64,000 nucleotides of DNA from Pogonophryne albipinna (lineage: Eukaryota; Chordata; Actinopteri; Perciformes; Artedidraconidae): positions 34,251,420 to 34,315,419 of the forward strand of contig CM053243.1 of assembly GCA_028583405.1 (NCBI GenBank). The letters run 5' to 3'. The notes under the pieces were generated by a model, which saw only the letters and a list, made by a program, of their open reading frames with translations, was not told the origin of the DNA and did not search any database. Below, one piece after another: positions 1 through 12,104 of this stretch. Numbering within the stretch: position 1 is the first letter of the stretch; every line of letters begins with the position of its first letter. The translations under genes were made by a program, and so were the position numbers.

Positions 1-1504
1 ATAGGTTAATCCAATGTGTCTGTGTCCCTTTGAAATGATTTCTGATAATCCATAAACAATAAACCTGCGTTTCGGTTTCTAGAAGTCAGACCTAGAGACA
101 GCTTCACTCTGGTGCAAAACTGTATGCGCGAAGCCCACACCTTTTTGTTTTAGACTGTGTGTGAGTTGGGAGATTCTCCTTCGATTCTATTGGCTCTAAC
201 GGTCAGAAAGAGATGTCAATCACCAAAATCGACCAATGGGTTCCAGAGAAACGGAAAAACCCCCATTTCCACCCAAATCACCTCAGAGGTGGAGTTTTTT
301 TGGCTAAATCTCTCTAAAAAGGTCAAATGTCACTTGTTTTGCATCAATCTTGATACAGGGTACTTATTATATGTTGTACTTTGGAGTCCTAAATCTTTTA
401 GTCTACCTTACCATCATCCAAGGGTAGTTTTCACTATAAGTAAAAAATATTTTTTGGACAGACACTATAATTTACAGTTTTTTACTATGTTAAATCTGAA
501 TTTTCTTTAAAATAAAAAACACCTGAATTGTTCTGACTCTTCTACATCCAACTCACAGGTTTATCATTACTTTGAGAAAAGATTATTAATTTAACACTTT
601 TAGAAGGGAAGATATGGTCATTTGTTCTGAGAATGTCATTTTCGAGCCTGAGACCTGAAAAACAGGCTCAGGGCTAAATTGGAAAGGTCCATCATATCTT
701 ATAACACACAAGGGGACGGGTAATAACCGGAAAAGCATGACATGGGACCTTTAAAATCTACTATACAATAGTAAGTAAAATGTACTTACAAAAGCTGAGT
801 GTGACAGTAAAGTTTACTTAAGTACCTTTAGTAACAAACACTTCTTAACTGTAAGTAGATGCTACTTGAAATATACGTTGTCAAATGTAGGTTTTTCGAG
901 TGTGTTTGTGTGGAGAACTATAGAGGCGAAACCCATGGGCATTGATTTACACTTTTTAGTACCTTAAAATGTAAGTGTAAACTGGCTTATTGTAAAACAA
1001 TCATTTTGTAGATGTAGTGACGCAACTTCAACTCCACTTTCGCCACTCAAATTGGTCTGTAAACAATGAACAGCGTAGAGAAAAGGAAGTCTTCCACTAA
1101 TATCTTCTGGCCACACCAGCATCCTAGAAATATTGCTCTTTCACTCCCAGAGGCTTATTCTGAAATTGTGCCTTTGACATCCAAGCCACCAGGACAGACT
1201 CGGAGATTACCTTTTTTTCTCTACGATGACCTAGCGCTGTGGAGCTGGGTCTCGCTATGAAGGCCTACCCTTTTTATAGGATTATTCCACCCTACACGTT
1301 AAGTCTCTTCAGGGATGCTACCAGTTGGCACTCTTTCTGTCCGACAGTCTTATGTGTAACAGGTTTTATTAGATTCTTGATTATAGTCAAGTGGGATACC
1401 ATCTGTTTCACAGCTTGCTGGTGGTCCATTTACGGTAACTTGTTGGTCTTCTCTTAGAACTGCACTCCCTAAACAGACCTTCTCTTAAAGGGTACATTTG
1501 CACA
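1..1504. other. Non-coding stretch, no gene seen
   Basis: AT-rich sequence with no coding region I can support; the open frames are short and of random composition. A short inverted repeat (GAGCCTG and CAGGCTC, near 643-672) and the motif CATGGGACCTTTAA near 741-756 resemble ends of fish DNA transposons, but I cannot find two matching termini. Probably intergenic DNA with decayed repeats. Confidence 0.5.
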
Positions 1505-1539
1505 TACAGTTGCAAGAAAAAGTATGTGAACCCTTTGGA

Positions 1540-2069
1540 TTCTCCACACATAGCGTTGTGTGTTCCTTCCAAACAACTCAACTTTGGTTTCATCTGTCCA
1601 CAGAATATTTTGCCAGTAGTGCTGTGGAACATCCAGGTGCTCTTTTGCAAACTTCAAACGTGCAGCAATGTTTTTTCTGGACAGCAGTGGCTTCTTCCGT
1701 GGTGTCCTCCCATGAACTCCATTCCTGTTCAGTGTTTTACGTATCGTAGATTCGTCAACAGAGATGTTAGCATGTGCCAGAGATGTTAGCATGTGCCAGA
1801 GATTTCTTTAAGTCTCTAGCTGACACTCTAGGATTCTTCTTCACCTCATTGAGCATTCTGCGCTGTGCTCTTGCAGTCATCTTTACAGGATGGCCACTCC
1901 TAGGGAGAGTAGCAACAGTGCTGAACTTTCTCCATTTATAGACAATGTGTCTTACCGTGGACTGATGAACATCAAGGCTTTTAGAGATACTTTTGTAACC
2001 CTTTCCAGCTTTATGCAAGTCAACAATTCTTAATCGTAGGTCTTCTGAGAGCTCTTTTGTGCGAGGCAT
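1540..2069 (-). pseudogene. Tc1-like transposase fragment, frameshifted and truncated
   Basis: Starts at 2069 with [20 protein letters not shown], the N-terminal helix-turn-helix DNA-binding region of Tc1-family transposases, followed by a second helix-turn-helix region and a basic GRTPRKKP stretch. A 19-bp tandem duplication at 1760-1797 throws the reading out of frame after LAHANIS. In the other frame it resumes with SVDESTIRKTLNRNG and reaches ILWTDETKVELFG, which holds the first Asp of the DDE catalytic triad. The second Asp and the third acidic residue are absent because the frame meets the left terminal repeat after RYVWR. Family transposases are about 340 residues; roughly half remains. 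Confidence 0.93.
1760..1797. repeat. 19-bp tandem duplication inside the transposase
   Basis: Two perfect adjacent copies of AGAGATGTTAGCATGTGCC (1760-1778 and 1779-1797). Nineteen is not a multiple of three, so the duplication shifts the transposase frame. It looks like replication slippage after the element lost function. Confidence 0.95.
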
Positions 2070-2452
2070 GGTTCACATCTGGCAATGCTTCTTAAGAATA
2101 GCAAATTCAAAACTGGTGTGTATTTTTTATAGGGCAGGGCAGCTTTAACCAACACCTCCAATCTCGTCTCATTGATTGGACTCCAGGTTGGCTGACTCCT
2201 GACTCCAATTAGCTCTTGAAGAAGTCTTTAGCCTAGGGGTTCACATACTTTTTCCACCCTGCACTGTGAATGTTTACATGGTGTGTTCAATAAAAACATG
2301 AACACATATAATTGTTTGTGTGGTATTAGTTTAAGCAGACTGTGTTTGTCTATTGTTGTGACTTAGATGAAGATCAGAACACATTTTATGACCAATTTAT
2401 GCAGAAATCCAGGTAATTCCAAAGGGTTCACATACTGTTTCTTGCAACTGTA

Positions 2453-3055
2453 AAAGGCCTGAAATTCCAAGTAACTAGTTTGGGCATTAAGTCTGTTTTT
2501 CTCACAATAGAATATATTTGAACTAAGAGTAAGCAGGAGCAAATGAGGCAGTTACATAATTTAGCTGGTGAGAAGCACTCCTTGCCAATAATATATATTT
2601 TCTTTCTTTTAAATGGAACCTTTTAAAGCATTATTCGAGCAACATAACCGTGTTCGCTGATTTGAAGGTCTCGACATCCTCGCAAGGTACTGTATGTGCA
2701 AGAACACTAAGATAACCAAATAATCCCTTGTTGTGATTCACTTTCTAGAAATATAGACCTTTTTTGATTCCTCCACTTAAGGATGTCAGGAGAATGCAGC
2801 TGGGGGGCAACACAGTCTGACTCAAATTTCATGCGTGACCTTAAACTACGAATAGTCATTTAAATGTATTTGCATTGTCTTTGTATGTTATCAAGCCATC
2901 CATACATTTGCATTGCATTTGGTGTGAACACTTGATAACAATGATGCAGATTGTAAACCATTTTCAGGAAAATAATATCTCCTTAACACCATTAGTGTCC
3001 TTTTTAGGTATTTCTTTCTTCAAAAAATTGTTATTTATAAAGATGTTCTGTTTTT
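2453..3055. other. Non-coding stretch, nothing recognised
   Basis: AT-rich sequence between the Tc1-like element and a LINE tail. No gene, long repeat or clear regulatory motif is visible. Confidence 0.5.
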
Positions 3056-3303
3056 GCCTTCGCAGCAGCCTCCCCCACACTCTGGAACTCCCTCCCCAGC
3101 CACGTCAGATCCGCCAACACTCTCACATCATTCAAACAATCCCTCAAAACTCACCTTTTCACTCTTGCCTTCAACTAACCCCTTGCCCTTATTCCTCCTA
3201 GCTTAACACTTTCTACTTTTGTTGTTATTTTTGTTTTACTTGCTTGTAAGCGCTTTGAGCACCAGGAAAAGCGCTTTATAAATGTAATGTATTATTATTA
3301 TTA
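3056..3303 (+). mobile_element. 3' end of an L2/CR1-like LINE
   Basis: A frame across 3056-3175 reads AAASPTLWNSLPSHVRSA and then SFKQSLKTHLF, the conserved C-terminus of fish L2/CR1-clade reverse transcriptase proteins, ending in TAA. A typical fish 3' UTR follows, with AGCGCTTTATAAATGTAATG and an ATT microsatellite tail at 3290-3303. Only about 250 bases of the roughly 3-5 kb element remain, consistent with 5' truncation at insertion. Confidence 0.85.
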
Positions 3304-6300
3304 AGTGGACTTGGTATCTCATATCTTGGATTATTTTGTTGATTTTGTTCCTGTAGCAACACGGTCACACTAACGCAGCCTCTTTAGTTATTCTTTCTTT
3401 GTCTGCATGCCTTTTTTTCTGGTTGACAAAAGGCTTTTTCAACCATGCTCCAGGCTTTTCTGGGTACAGAGCGGGATCCTTGTATGTCATACTTACACTG
3501 AAAAATAAAGGTTAGAGGAATAACCTTCACTTTCAATAATATACTCATGAGAAATAAATCATCTGAATCAATGCTTATAAAAAATGCTTCCTTCTCCCGC
3601 TTACAGTACATACTATAACTGCCTGGAAATTAATGAGATTACTGTTCAGTTTCCGGATTGGATCCGGCATCATTTCATTGAGGCTGAGTGTGTCATTTCC
3701 TGAATAAATTGTATTCAGTGAGTGAATGAATGAATTATCCCTTTGTTTGAATAGACATTCAAGCGTTTGCGAATGACCATACATACCATTAAGTGGCTGA
3801 ATGAAACCTGCACAAATGGCCTCAAAACATTTTGCGGGGCAGCCATCAACTACTTTTTGGATGAAATGGAGCAAAGGCAATTGTGACTGTGTGCCATTTT
3901 GTGCTATTTGGATAATGGAGACGTCGTGATGAAAAGCAGTCCCTTCTCTGAGGTGTTTTTTTTTTACACAAGTCGAGATTTATGGTGATATTTTGTCTAA
4001 TTGATTGAATAATCATTTCATTTTGAAATGCCAGTGAGGGAAGTGTAGGCATGTATTTTTCTGAGTGACAATGTTCTCAAAGGTTCTTTGAGCTCCTTTG
4101 TTCATCATATTGAGTCAGCGGAGAGAGCAGGAACAGCCTATTCTGCTATTGGTAATGAAATTCTCAGATTTGCCCGCATGAATCAAATGATTCTGTCAAA
4201 CAGAAGGAGTGATTCAAATTAGATAAAATAATCCGACTTTCCGTGTAGAATACAGAAAGATCACTTCCTTTTCCACTAAGAGAGATCCACTTCCCTCCTC
4301 TGACCTCATAAAATAATCTACAGTACATTTTCTGCACAGCGCATTTTTCTCAGTTCAGCATACTGGTTTGAATATTTCTATGCAAGTGTTAATGTGCAAA
4401 TAGGACAAAGGCGGCAACATGGCGGCAACGTCTCTGAATAATACATTCCATGAAATCTATTGGAAAACAAAGAATTGCAACTTTTATTTGTATTCATGTA
4501 CAGTATGAACTACAATCTCAGGTATCAATAATTGAACATCATCCTCAGAGAAATGAGTTGCACTCCTTACAAGCACAGTCTCTTGCTTTTTTCTTCTTTT
4601 TGTTTTAGCTTTTTTGTCTTTTTTTAACAATTGAAGCACATGTAAAATTATGATCTGAAGATCTTTTTTTTTGCATTATGTTTTTGAAAATATTTTTTTT
4701 TTTTTGTAGAAATGTAACCTTTTGATGACTATTCTCTCCAAAAATGAGAGAGAATATTCCCACATACAGTAACCCTCCCTATACATAGACAGTAGGCAGA
4801 ATAACACACAAGAATCGGATCACCTTGGCTTGGGGTTTTGCACAAAAATCAAGCTCACTCTGCTGGTGTTTCAAGTCCAACATTCTGCAGGTCAGTCTAA
4901 TTTCATTCTGGCATTCAAATGTATCTCCACATAAAGCCATCCTGCTCACGCAAATACCAATACAGAGATATTCCACTCATCTTGATAACTCACAACCCTC
5001 ATCCCCAAATATATATATAAAAAATCTCAACCTTTTTTTTCACTGTAGCCAGCGTCAACATTGAATCATTAAGCCACCAAAAGCATTGAAAAGGTATTGA
5101 GCATTGAAAAAGAAAACAGTGGAAAGGGAAAGAATGGTTTACTCTACGTTGTTACCATTGATAGTATTATTCTCGCCTTTCGTAACCCAAAATGAAAGGC
5201 TGACAATGAATAGCTTTCGCGAGGCATCACCAGTCATTAATCTGTATTTTGTATAAATCGTAATAAATACATTTAGGGGACTGATTGATAAAAAGTATAT
5301 GATTTTGTGCGTGTGACAGTGCTTAATGTGGCTCACACTAAAATCTATGTTAGTTATCTTCACTGAGATGAAAATCAATAGATGAGTATGGCTGCTGGAC
5401 ATTTATGTTAAAATGTTCACATCATTCAGTGATATATCATTCAAGTAACTGAACATGTTTGTTGCACTGCAAAATAATGTCACACAGCTCAAATCCCATA
5501 AGAACTGTTTTTAAATTCACATTCAATTGTCAGTTTTGTCGATAATTTGTCGCATTTCTGAAATTGCCGGTGGGAAATTAAATATGCTTGTTGCACAGAG
5601 ACCAAAGTGAAAGGCATATCTACCTCTCCTTTCTTTCTGCACAAGGTCACTGTTTCCATGGCGACGGTCTGATGGCTAGTTTTGCCTCCTTGTTCCTTAT
5701 CTTTTTTTTCACTCCTCCTGCTTCATATCAGCAATATATTTGTTTGAAGACCCCTTATGGCCATTGTGGGTTTGGCTCGTGTTTTTCCACCCTCTGTTTA
5801 TCACTTTTCTTCCCTACCTCCCTTTTCCTTAAGCCTTCCTCTTTGAAAAGTAAATGAAAAATCAAAGCGCACACAGACTACAGGAGAGACAATGTTTTGA
5901 TGGTCTATAAATCATGCAACATCAAAGTGTGTGTGTTTTTCTCTGAAAAATTAGACTGAGCAGGGGTCACTTCAATATCAAAGGCCCCCCCCCCCCCCCC
6001 CGTTAGATGTCGGGTGCAGGGAGAGTGGAAAAGTCTCATGCTGCTTTGTTATCAGCTTTCCCTCTGTTAGTCTGCAAATGAACTGCTGATACAGATTAAT
6101 GAGCTACAACCCATCTCCCCTTATTTTCTTGCAGGTTCCTAGCTGCTTCACTGACTATGTTAGCCCCGTCTGCTTTAGTCTGACAGGGTCACACTACATT
6201 ACAAAGCAGCCTCATTTGCCTCTTTATCTGTTTAACAGATGGACTATCAGCTCCCATGCTCGTATGACCCTGGGGTGATGGCAAGGTAACGCGACACTGA

Positions 6301-6799
6301 GTGGACGTAGATCATTACTAGGTTAACAGGGTGGCTACATACTGCAGCCTTATGCTCCCCTTAATTTTCCCAAGCAATATTCTGCCGTCGTGCGGCACAT
6401 GCCGGCGGATAAAGCCAGACAAATGAGACATGGCGAAGGGTGAAGAACGTGCCTGAGCTAAGTGACAGAGAGACAATGAAAGAAACAAGAGGACATGTAA
6501 GAAAGATGAGAGGGGAAGACAGGGAAGATCAAGCCTTAAAGAAGAGAGGAGGTGTACAATGTGAGAAATTGTAGAGGTTGAAGTGTAAAGTAAAGGTAGA
6601 AGGAAGAGTGGGAGCAAGAACTTAATCTTAATTAAAGTGAAGGATGTATGGTAGTTTTTTAGGAGCCACAGGGGAAATGCAGTTACTAATTTGGCTGCCT
6701 TGCTCCTCAGGCATGCTGGCTTCACTGCGATATCATCCAGAGCTCTGTCATTAGAGGATCTCATTTGGTGTTGAGTGACAGTCAGCTGGAACATGACAG
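3304..6799. other. Non-coding stretch downstream of lrrc4c
   Basis: AT-rich sequence with no supported gene. It contains a T-rich zone (about 4580-4710), a C17 homopolymer and a purine-rich zone on the plus strand (about 6420-6620). A 158-codon minus-strand open frame at 6318-6794 comes from that purine-rich bias and looks random. Confidence 0.5.
5985..6001 (+). repeat. C17 homopolymer
   Basis: An uninterrupted run of 17 C. Such runs are length-unstable, so the exact count may be an assembly choice. Confidence 0.9.
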
Positions 6800-7345
6800 C
6801 ATGAATAAACCCATTTTATGTTTATTTTTACTCTTATAAAACACTGCTGAATTGGACATGGTGGCCTGAAAAACTAGCAGATTTTAAATTGGTAAATGCT
6901 TATACATCTTAAAACGGTGCCCTCAAACAAATCACATTATTATCAGGCAATATCTAAATATTAAATGAATGGCGTTATATTAATTTTTGATCATTTTCTA
7001 CACATGAGCTGTATTTGTTTGCTTGTGTTCATTTGTTTTGTAAACCATTCTTTCTCTTGTGCAGTATTACACAGAAAGAGAGAAATAAAATGAGCTAAAA
7101 AGCTATCACAAATTGTTTTTCTTCATTTAGCCACTAGACATACTTTTAATAAATAATCTTTGTTTTTGTAAAGACACTTGGTAAAGTATCATATGTCGTC
7201 CCTTTGCCAAATGGTGGTTCTTCGTCATTACAGACATTACCTCTGACAGGTTAATGTCATTTTGACGTATTTTTTATCTTCACATTTGGTCCATTGTACT
7301 CCAAGTATGAAACTGCTGACACAAGATGTTTAGTCAAATTCAAGA
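6800..7345 (-). other. Likely lrrc4c 3' UTR
   Basis: Sequence directly after the lrrc4c stop on the minus strand. The first canonical minus-strand AATAAA is at 6821-6826, about 520 bases past the stop; an ATTAAA variant lies nearer, at 7145-7150. The real 3' end could be at either, or beyond, since long 3' UTRs are common in neuronal genes. The extent is inferred only from these signals. Confidence 0.35.
6821..6826 (-). promoter_or_regulatory. Candidate polyadenylation signal for lrrc4c
   Basis: AATAAA on the minus strand, followed downstream by a moderately GT-rich stretch. It is the first canonical hexamer after the stop codon, so it is a candidate only. Confidence 0.35.
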
Positions 7346-9241
7346 TCAGATTTGGGTCTCTTGTACATTGTCTTTTGAGCAGGCTTGAATCAGTAAAGGT
7401 TCCTGTGTGGCTGAGCTGTGTATGGTACTGAGCATAGGACCGTGGTGGTAACTGCTCTTGTAGGTGTTGTAGTGGTTGTAGTGCTCCAGAGGAGGCAGCG
7501 ATAGGTGTCTCTCCATGGCAGCAACACCTGCAAGCTCTTCTTCAACTGTAATGACCTCCATGGAGGAGGCAGGGCCATCAGGATCCTGCTGGTTATGTTG
7601 CTTCCTCATCTTGTAGAAAATTACCAGCAGAACAGCAGCCATTAGCGTTATGGCCACGAAGCAGCCAATGATAATCTTGGTAGTTTTCATCACCTCATCC
7701 AGGCCATTGAGGGCTCCCTCTCCATCCGGATCAAGAACTGGAATGGTGTAAGTCCGCTCTGTGGTCCTTGTGGAAATAGGAGTACCTTTTGTTGTCGAGG
7801 ATGACACCCAGCCAAATGGGGGAAGTGGCGTTTGGCTATAGTCCCCCGGGGACTCAATGGTCTCCACAGTGACTGTGGTAAAATAGGTCACCCCGCTGTT
7901 TTCCACAGAAGTGACATTAAGCACAGCAGAGGCAGAAATGTTGCCTGCTGTGTTGCTTACCATACAGGTGTAAGTCCCAGTGTCCTGCATGGTGACACTA
8001 GTAAAGTTCAGTGACCCATCATTGAGTACAGACAAACGTACCTTGTAAGCCCCATGTGTCACCAGCGAGCCATTTGGTGTAAGCCAGCTGATGGATGTCA
8101 GCGAGCTTGTACGACATTTAAGCTCTGCACCCATGCCTTCTGTCACATTCAAGTCACTGGGTGGCTCCACAATGACAGGAACATCACACTGGAAGTAGCT
8201 GTGGTCCAATTCCCCAATGTAGCGACCTTTATAGACTGCAGGCGAATGGCAACGGGCGCAGCAGCTAGTATTAGCAGGTACTGTCTCCTTCAGCCACCAG
8301 CTGAGCCACAGGATATCACAGTTGCAGTTCCAAGGGTTGTGATGGAGGTGGACCCGCTCCAGGCGATGCAACGGTGTGAAGAGGTCATGTGGTAGAAAGG
8401 TAAGGTTGTTGTGAGCTAGGTTGAGCTCCACCAGAGACTGAAGGTCATCAAAGGAATTCCTCTCTAAAGTTTGTATCTGGGCATGCATCATCCACAGCTT
8501 CTGGAGGTTCACTAATCCTAAAAATGCGCTGGGCTTGACAAGAGTGAGCTGGTTTCCTGACATTTCTAGCTCTTCAAGCCTGATCAAAGGTAAAATGTTT
8601 GGGATCTCCTTGAGGTTGCACATTCCCAGGTTTAGGTAGCGCAGGTTGCTCAAGTCCTTGAAGGCTCCATCAGAAATGTAAGAGAGACGTTTGAGCTCAC
8701 CTAGATCCAGCCTTCGAAGCGAGGGGACTCGGTTGAAGGCATAAGATGGTATACTTTCGATCGGGTTGTTCCGTAGCCACAATTCCTTCAGCTTGGACAG
8801 GTACTCAAATGCTCCATTGGGGATTGTCGTGAGCCGATTATCAAAGAGCTCCAAAGTGTTGAGACTGGCCAGTCCATTAAAGGCGCCAATTTCAATGTTG
8901 CGAATGTGGTTTTTGCTCAGCTGCAGGATCTCCAGATGGCGCAGATGTTTGAAACTGTCCACTTTGATGACCTGGATGAGGTTGTCCTGGAGGTTCAGGT
9001 AGCGAGTGTTGGTGGAAATGCCATCTGGGACGTCCCGTAGACTTCGGCGGGTGCATATTACTTTGCTGAACTGGTTGCTGCATGAGCAGACAGAAGGACA
9101 GGTCTGAGCGCGAACCAGCCCAGCCACGACCAGGATCTGAAGGGCCAAAAGCAGCACGAATAGGGGGTTGGACAGCGCCCCCTTCAGCCTACGACCTCTC
9201 ATTGTCTGGCGCTGGAGGGAGGAGATCATTGTGTTCAGCAT
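7346..9241 (-). CDS. lrrc4c: Leucine-rich repeat-containing protein 4C (netrin-G ligand 1)
   Basis: Postsynaptic cell-surface adhesion protein; the family binds netrin-G1 on axons through its LRR region and PSD-95-type scaffolds through its tail. Seen in the 631-residue product: signal peptide about 1-45 (ending VAGLVRA); LRRNT with Cys 48, 52, 54 and 63; leucine-rich repeats about 76-300; LRRCT with Cys 306, 308, 327, 328, 331 and 352; one Ig domain about 356-444 (Cys 376 and 426, Trp 386); a Thr/Ser-rich stalk; transmembrane helix about 523-543; basic KMRKQH stop-transfer; C-terminal ETQI, a class I PDZ ligand. At least seven N-glycosylation sequons are visible. Stretches such as [16 protein letters not shown] and [20 protein letters not shown] match vertebrate LRRC4C rather than LRRC4 or LRRC4B. 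Human LRRC4C is 640 residues, so this is full length. The coding part is one exon, as in mammals. MLN at the start matches the mammalian start, but Met5 has the better context. Confidence 0.97.
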   Translation of the reverse strand: MLNTMISSLQRQTMRGRRLKGALSNPLFVLLLALQILVVAGLVRAQTCPSVCSCSNQFSKVICTRRSLRDVPDGISTNTRYLNLQDNLIQVIKVDSFKHLRHLEILQLSKNHIRNIEIGAFNGLASLNTLELFDNRLTTIPNGAFEYLSKLKELWLRNNPIESIPSYAFNRVPSLRRLDLGELKRLSYISDGAFKDLSNLRYLNLGMCNLKEIPNILPLIRLEELEMSGNQLTLVKPSAFLGLVNLQKLWMMHAQIQTLERNSFDDLQSLVELNLAHNNLTFLPHDLFTPLHRLERVHLHHNPWNCNCDILWLSWWLKETVPANTSCCARCHSPAVYKGRYIGELDHSYFQCDVPVIVEPPSDLNVTEGMGAELKCRTSSLTSISWLTPNGSLVTHGAYKVRLSVLNDGSLNFTSVTMQDTGTYTCMVSNTAGNISASAVLNVTSVENSGVTYFTTVTVETIESPGDYSQTPLPPFGWVSSSTTKGTPISTRTTERTYTIPVLDPDGEGALNGLDEVMKTTKIIIGCFVAITLMAAVLLVIFYKMRKQHNQQDPDGPASSMEVITVEEELAGVAAMERHLSLPPLEHYNHYNTYKSSYHHGPMLSTIHSSATQEPLLIQACSKDNVQETQI

Positions 9242-9245
9242 TCAT
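9189..9245 (-). other. Short upstream ORF overlapping the lrrc4c start
   Basis: An ATG at 9245-9243 lies 4 bases upstream of the annotated lrrc4c ATG in another frame. It encodes 18 codons and stops at TAG (9191-9189), inside the lrrc4c coding region. It has A at -3. The annotated Met1 has T at -3 and C at +4, a weak context, and Met5 has A at -3. Ribosomes could therefore use the overlapping frame, Met1 or Met5. An effect on translation is inference. Confidence 0.6.
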
Positions 9246-9268
9246 AGTTCATCTGCTGTTTGAGTTCT

Positions 9269-9305
9269 CTGAAACAAGAAGAAAAAAGCGAGAAGAATAT
9301 TTAGT
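9269..9305 (-). promoter_or_regulatory. lrrc4c: Splice acceptor of the lrrc4c coding exon
   Basis: On the minus strand a long pyrimidine tract ends in TTCTTCTTGTTTCAG, with the AG at 9270-9269, so the exon would begin at 9268, 27 bases before the ATG at 9241. A TTACTAAAT branch-point-like motif lies roughly 30 bases upstream of the AG. A second AG two bases further in is a possible alternative. The position agrees with the known LRRC4C layout, in which 5' UTR exons precede a single coding exon. Confidence 0.85.
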
Positions 9306-12002
9306 AACCACATAAAGTAGCAATAAGTACATTGTTAAGTTCATCTGGGTATATGCAGGAATCCTGAAGTCAAATGTAATACCTTTTTAATACCTTTTTT
9401 AAGACCCTTTCCATACATTTTAAGACCTCATCGCCACTTTGAGTTCTAACCGGTTACATTGACGACACACTTTACCTCACATTTACTATATACAGTATTG
9501 ATTGTAAGATAGGACTAACTAAACAGTTTGAAAACTGCGTATCATAATTCAGATAGAACAAAGCACAAGAGAATGAATTGTGTAACCATAAAATGATATG
9601 ATAAATGATATATATCTTATTTGATCATTGTTTTGTATTCCTTTGAAATTATTTATCAGTGATTTATTTCCTCAGGTTTAAAAAAAAGCAGCCTTTATCG
9701 ATTAATGAGGAATTGTTTTTTTCATTCAAAGCAATATCTCAGTACTTTTTACTTTTCACTATCATCTCATTTATTGTCACATGAAAAAACCCTCACAATA
9801 ACGTTAATCAAGTATGTGAAGAGGCCGGATATGGCCCTTGTAGAAATATAAAATAATGTATTATCTCCCTCAAATCAAGTGACTAACAAAGCACTTGTTA
9901 CTCTGTTATCTTGTAATAGATTGAATCAGATTAGATTACTCCATTCAGCCAAAGTGTCTAAGTATATGCCTGAGTGTGCTCAAGATAAAAAATAGACCAA
10001 GACATGTATACACATACAGCACAGCCTGTACCTCCCTGTGGCTATCACACCTTATTATCTCATGCCCCCAATGATGGTAACCTACATATACACCAATATG
10101 TACTGTATTCTTAAGCTATGGTATATGTGACATCAGTTAAGTGATGCAGGCACTATTCTTCAATGCAGTTAGTGCCTTTGCCAAGAACAAAGCACTCTTG
10201 CATGCGGCAAGAAACATTAATCTCGCCTACTGGGTCCTTAGATTGAAGTATTCTCTTTGTCTCTTTCAAGCTCTTCCAACTAAAATGATCTGTTAATCAT
10301 CTATTTCCATCAACCTACACCACAAAGACAGGACAGGTGTTTTCTAAACTGTAAAAATAGTTAACTGAGATGGTAATGTTCTCTGTAAAGATGAGTGGCT
10401 AGCTTAATCAGTAGAAATGAGCCTACATGTGGCTCGGTTTTGCACCAGCCAAGCTGCCACACCAGCCGTGGTGTTGGGAGGCTGCGGAGAGACGAGCCTC
10501 TGCTGGGCATCAGATCGAATGAAGCCTCCTGCTGGCAGCAGCTCATTTTGTCTGGCTGGAATTACAACAACCCTGCGTTGCTACCCAAGACAAGAAAATG
10601 TCAGACATGGCAAACACACTGATGGAGGATATTGACGGTCAATAAAACATCTCCGTTTACAATTCTATCAGATTGCTTTAAGAAAAAGTGTAAATTCAGC
10701 AATGACCATGTTGAGCTACCACTCATAGACTAATTATAGTTTTTTTCACATGCCCTCTTCATAAAACACTATATCTGAATACATTTCATCAGCACAGAAT
10801 GCCTCATTACAGAAAAAATGGTTCAAACGTACTTCCTCACTTTGTTGGTGCAACACTGAGTGGATTAATCCCATCTAGGCACACTCAACATGTATTCAAA
10901 GCCACTGAAAGCAGTAGCTACTTACATCTAAAATCCTGCCAGCAACATAAAAACACACCCACCATTACTTTGCTGCCCCTGCAGCAGCAGCAACAGGCAT
11001 TATGTCCGACACCACTGTGATTTGCCAAAATGGTTTGTTCTAATGAGTTTGTTGGAAAAGTGCTAGGCTAACTTATGTCTTAATCGGGGCACGCATAGCA
11101 ATGATATTATAATATAAAGCAGAGCACTTAAACTACAATGTAAAATCTTTAGAGATTTCTCAGTGTTGTTCACGGCAAGCACAACATTTCACTCCAACTG
11201 GCCAAATGTGTTTTCTTGGTCATTTCCACACACCAGGGAGGCAAGCTTGGCAGTTTCTACTGGAAACCACACAATAATTGAGGTAGCGCAACAAAAAAAG
11301 AGAAACTGTGTCTTAGTCTCGATGTATGAATAGAACAATCTCGTGGTTCGAGAATAACAATGTTAACATTTCTCCACACAAGTAATATTGAGTAAAATAA
11401 TACATCTGAGGATGAAAAGTAACAAGAAACATTGCATTATTGAACGTTTGCTTTGCAGTCACATTTTTGATTTGATGTTTGTCTAAGCTTGTTGTCATTA
11501 AACATTTCCCCTCTGAGTTCTAAGAAGGGATTTGAGCTGTCTTGTGCACAGCAAGATAATTCCAACCAAACGGCAAAGTGATAAAGATCTCAATTTGCAC
11601 TTTCACTATCAGACAAAAAAAGTCACATGTTCAGCTGTAAGCATGATAATCTCATGTGTGGCATAATACTGATATCATTACAGTTAGTACCCGATGGTAT
11701 TGACACTCTACAGTACATACTGATATAATTGCTATAACAACTCTGACTTAGTTTGCCCTTAGGAATCACAAATCCTACCTCCTACAACCCAGACAAGAAG
11801 GAGTCATATTCCTCCGTGACTCAGTGGGAGTGTGAATTTGATAGAGTGGATCAAGGTGTAGGAAGGCAAGTCTCTCATTATGATTGCAAAATAAGTCTTT
11901 GACCACATGGAGGGCTTTTCGTTGAAATAAATGTTGTCTTGCTAATTCAGTCAGAACACTAATGATCTGGTTTTATCCTCGTTAGTGCTGATGTTATAAC
12001 CT
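9306..12002. other. Non-coding stretch, probably lrrc4c intron
   Basis: AT-rich, with no coding region or element I can delimit. At about 9378-9430 there is a T-rich degenerate tandem pattern (AATACCTTTTT, AAGACC) of a kind found in fish repeats. Intronic status follows from the acceptor at 9269 and is inferred. Confidence 0.45.
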
Positions 12003-12104
12003 TTTTTTTTAACTTTTATTGTCATTACATAGTACAGGTACTAGTAACGAAACGGTTTCTCTGCATTTGACCCATCCTAGTGTTAAGAGCAGTGACCTCA
12101 CAGG
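12003..12104 (-). mobile_element. 3' tail of a tRNA-derived SINE
   Basis: Read on the minus strand it contains CACTAGGATGGGTCAAATGC, AGAG and then AATGACAATAAAAG. This matches the tail of the SINE at the right edge of this window (TAGGATGGGTTAAATGCAGAG near 63900). Only the tail is present; the tRNA-like head is missing. Confidence 0.7.

Larger units (their letters stand above)
1507..2450 (-). mobile_element. Tc1-like DNA transposon, internally deleted
   Basis: The ends are 33-bp terminal inverted repeats starting CAGTTGCAAGAAA and reading inward to GTGAACCCTTTGGA, with one mismatch between them. They are flanked by TA at 1505-1506 and 2451-2452, the target duplication of Tc1/mariner elements. 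A second copy of the GGTTCACATACT motif at 2238-2249, about 200 bases inside the right end, suggests the IR/DR arrangement known from fish Tc1-like elements. The transposase reads on the minus strand. Full-length elements are about 1.6 kb; this one is 944 bp because the part encoding the C-terminal half of the transposase is missing and the reading frame runs straight into the left repeat. It cannot be autonomous. Confidence 0.95.

Noticed and set aside
6318..6794. 158-codon open frame on the minus strand downstream of lrrc4c
   Set aside because: Leu/Ser-rich product of a purine-rich plus strand; no domain and no splice or promoter context. It lies beyond the candidate polyadenylation signal.
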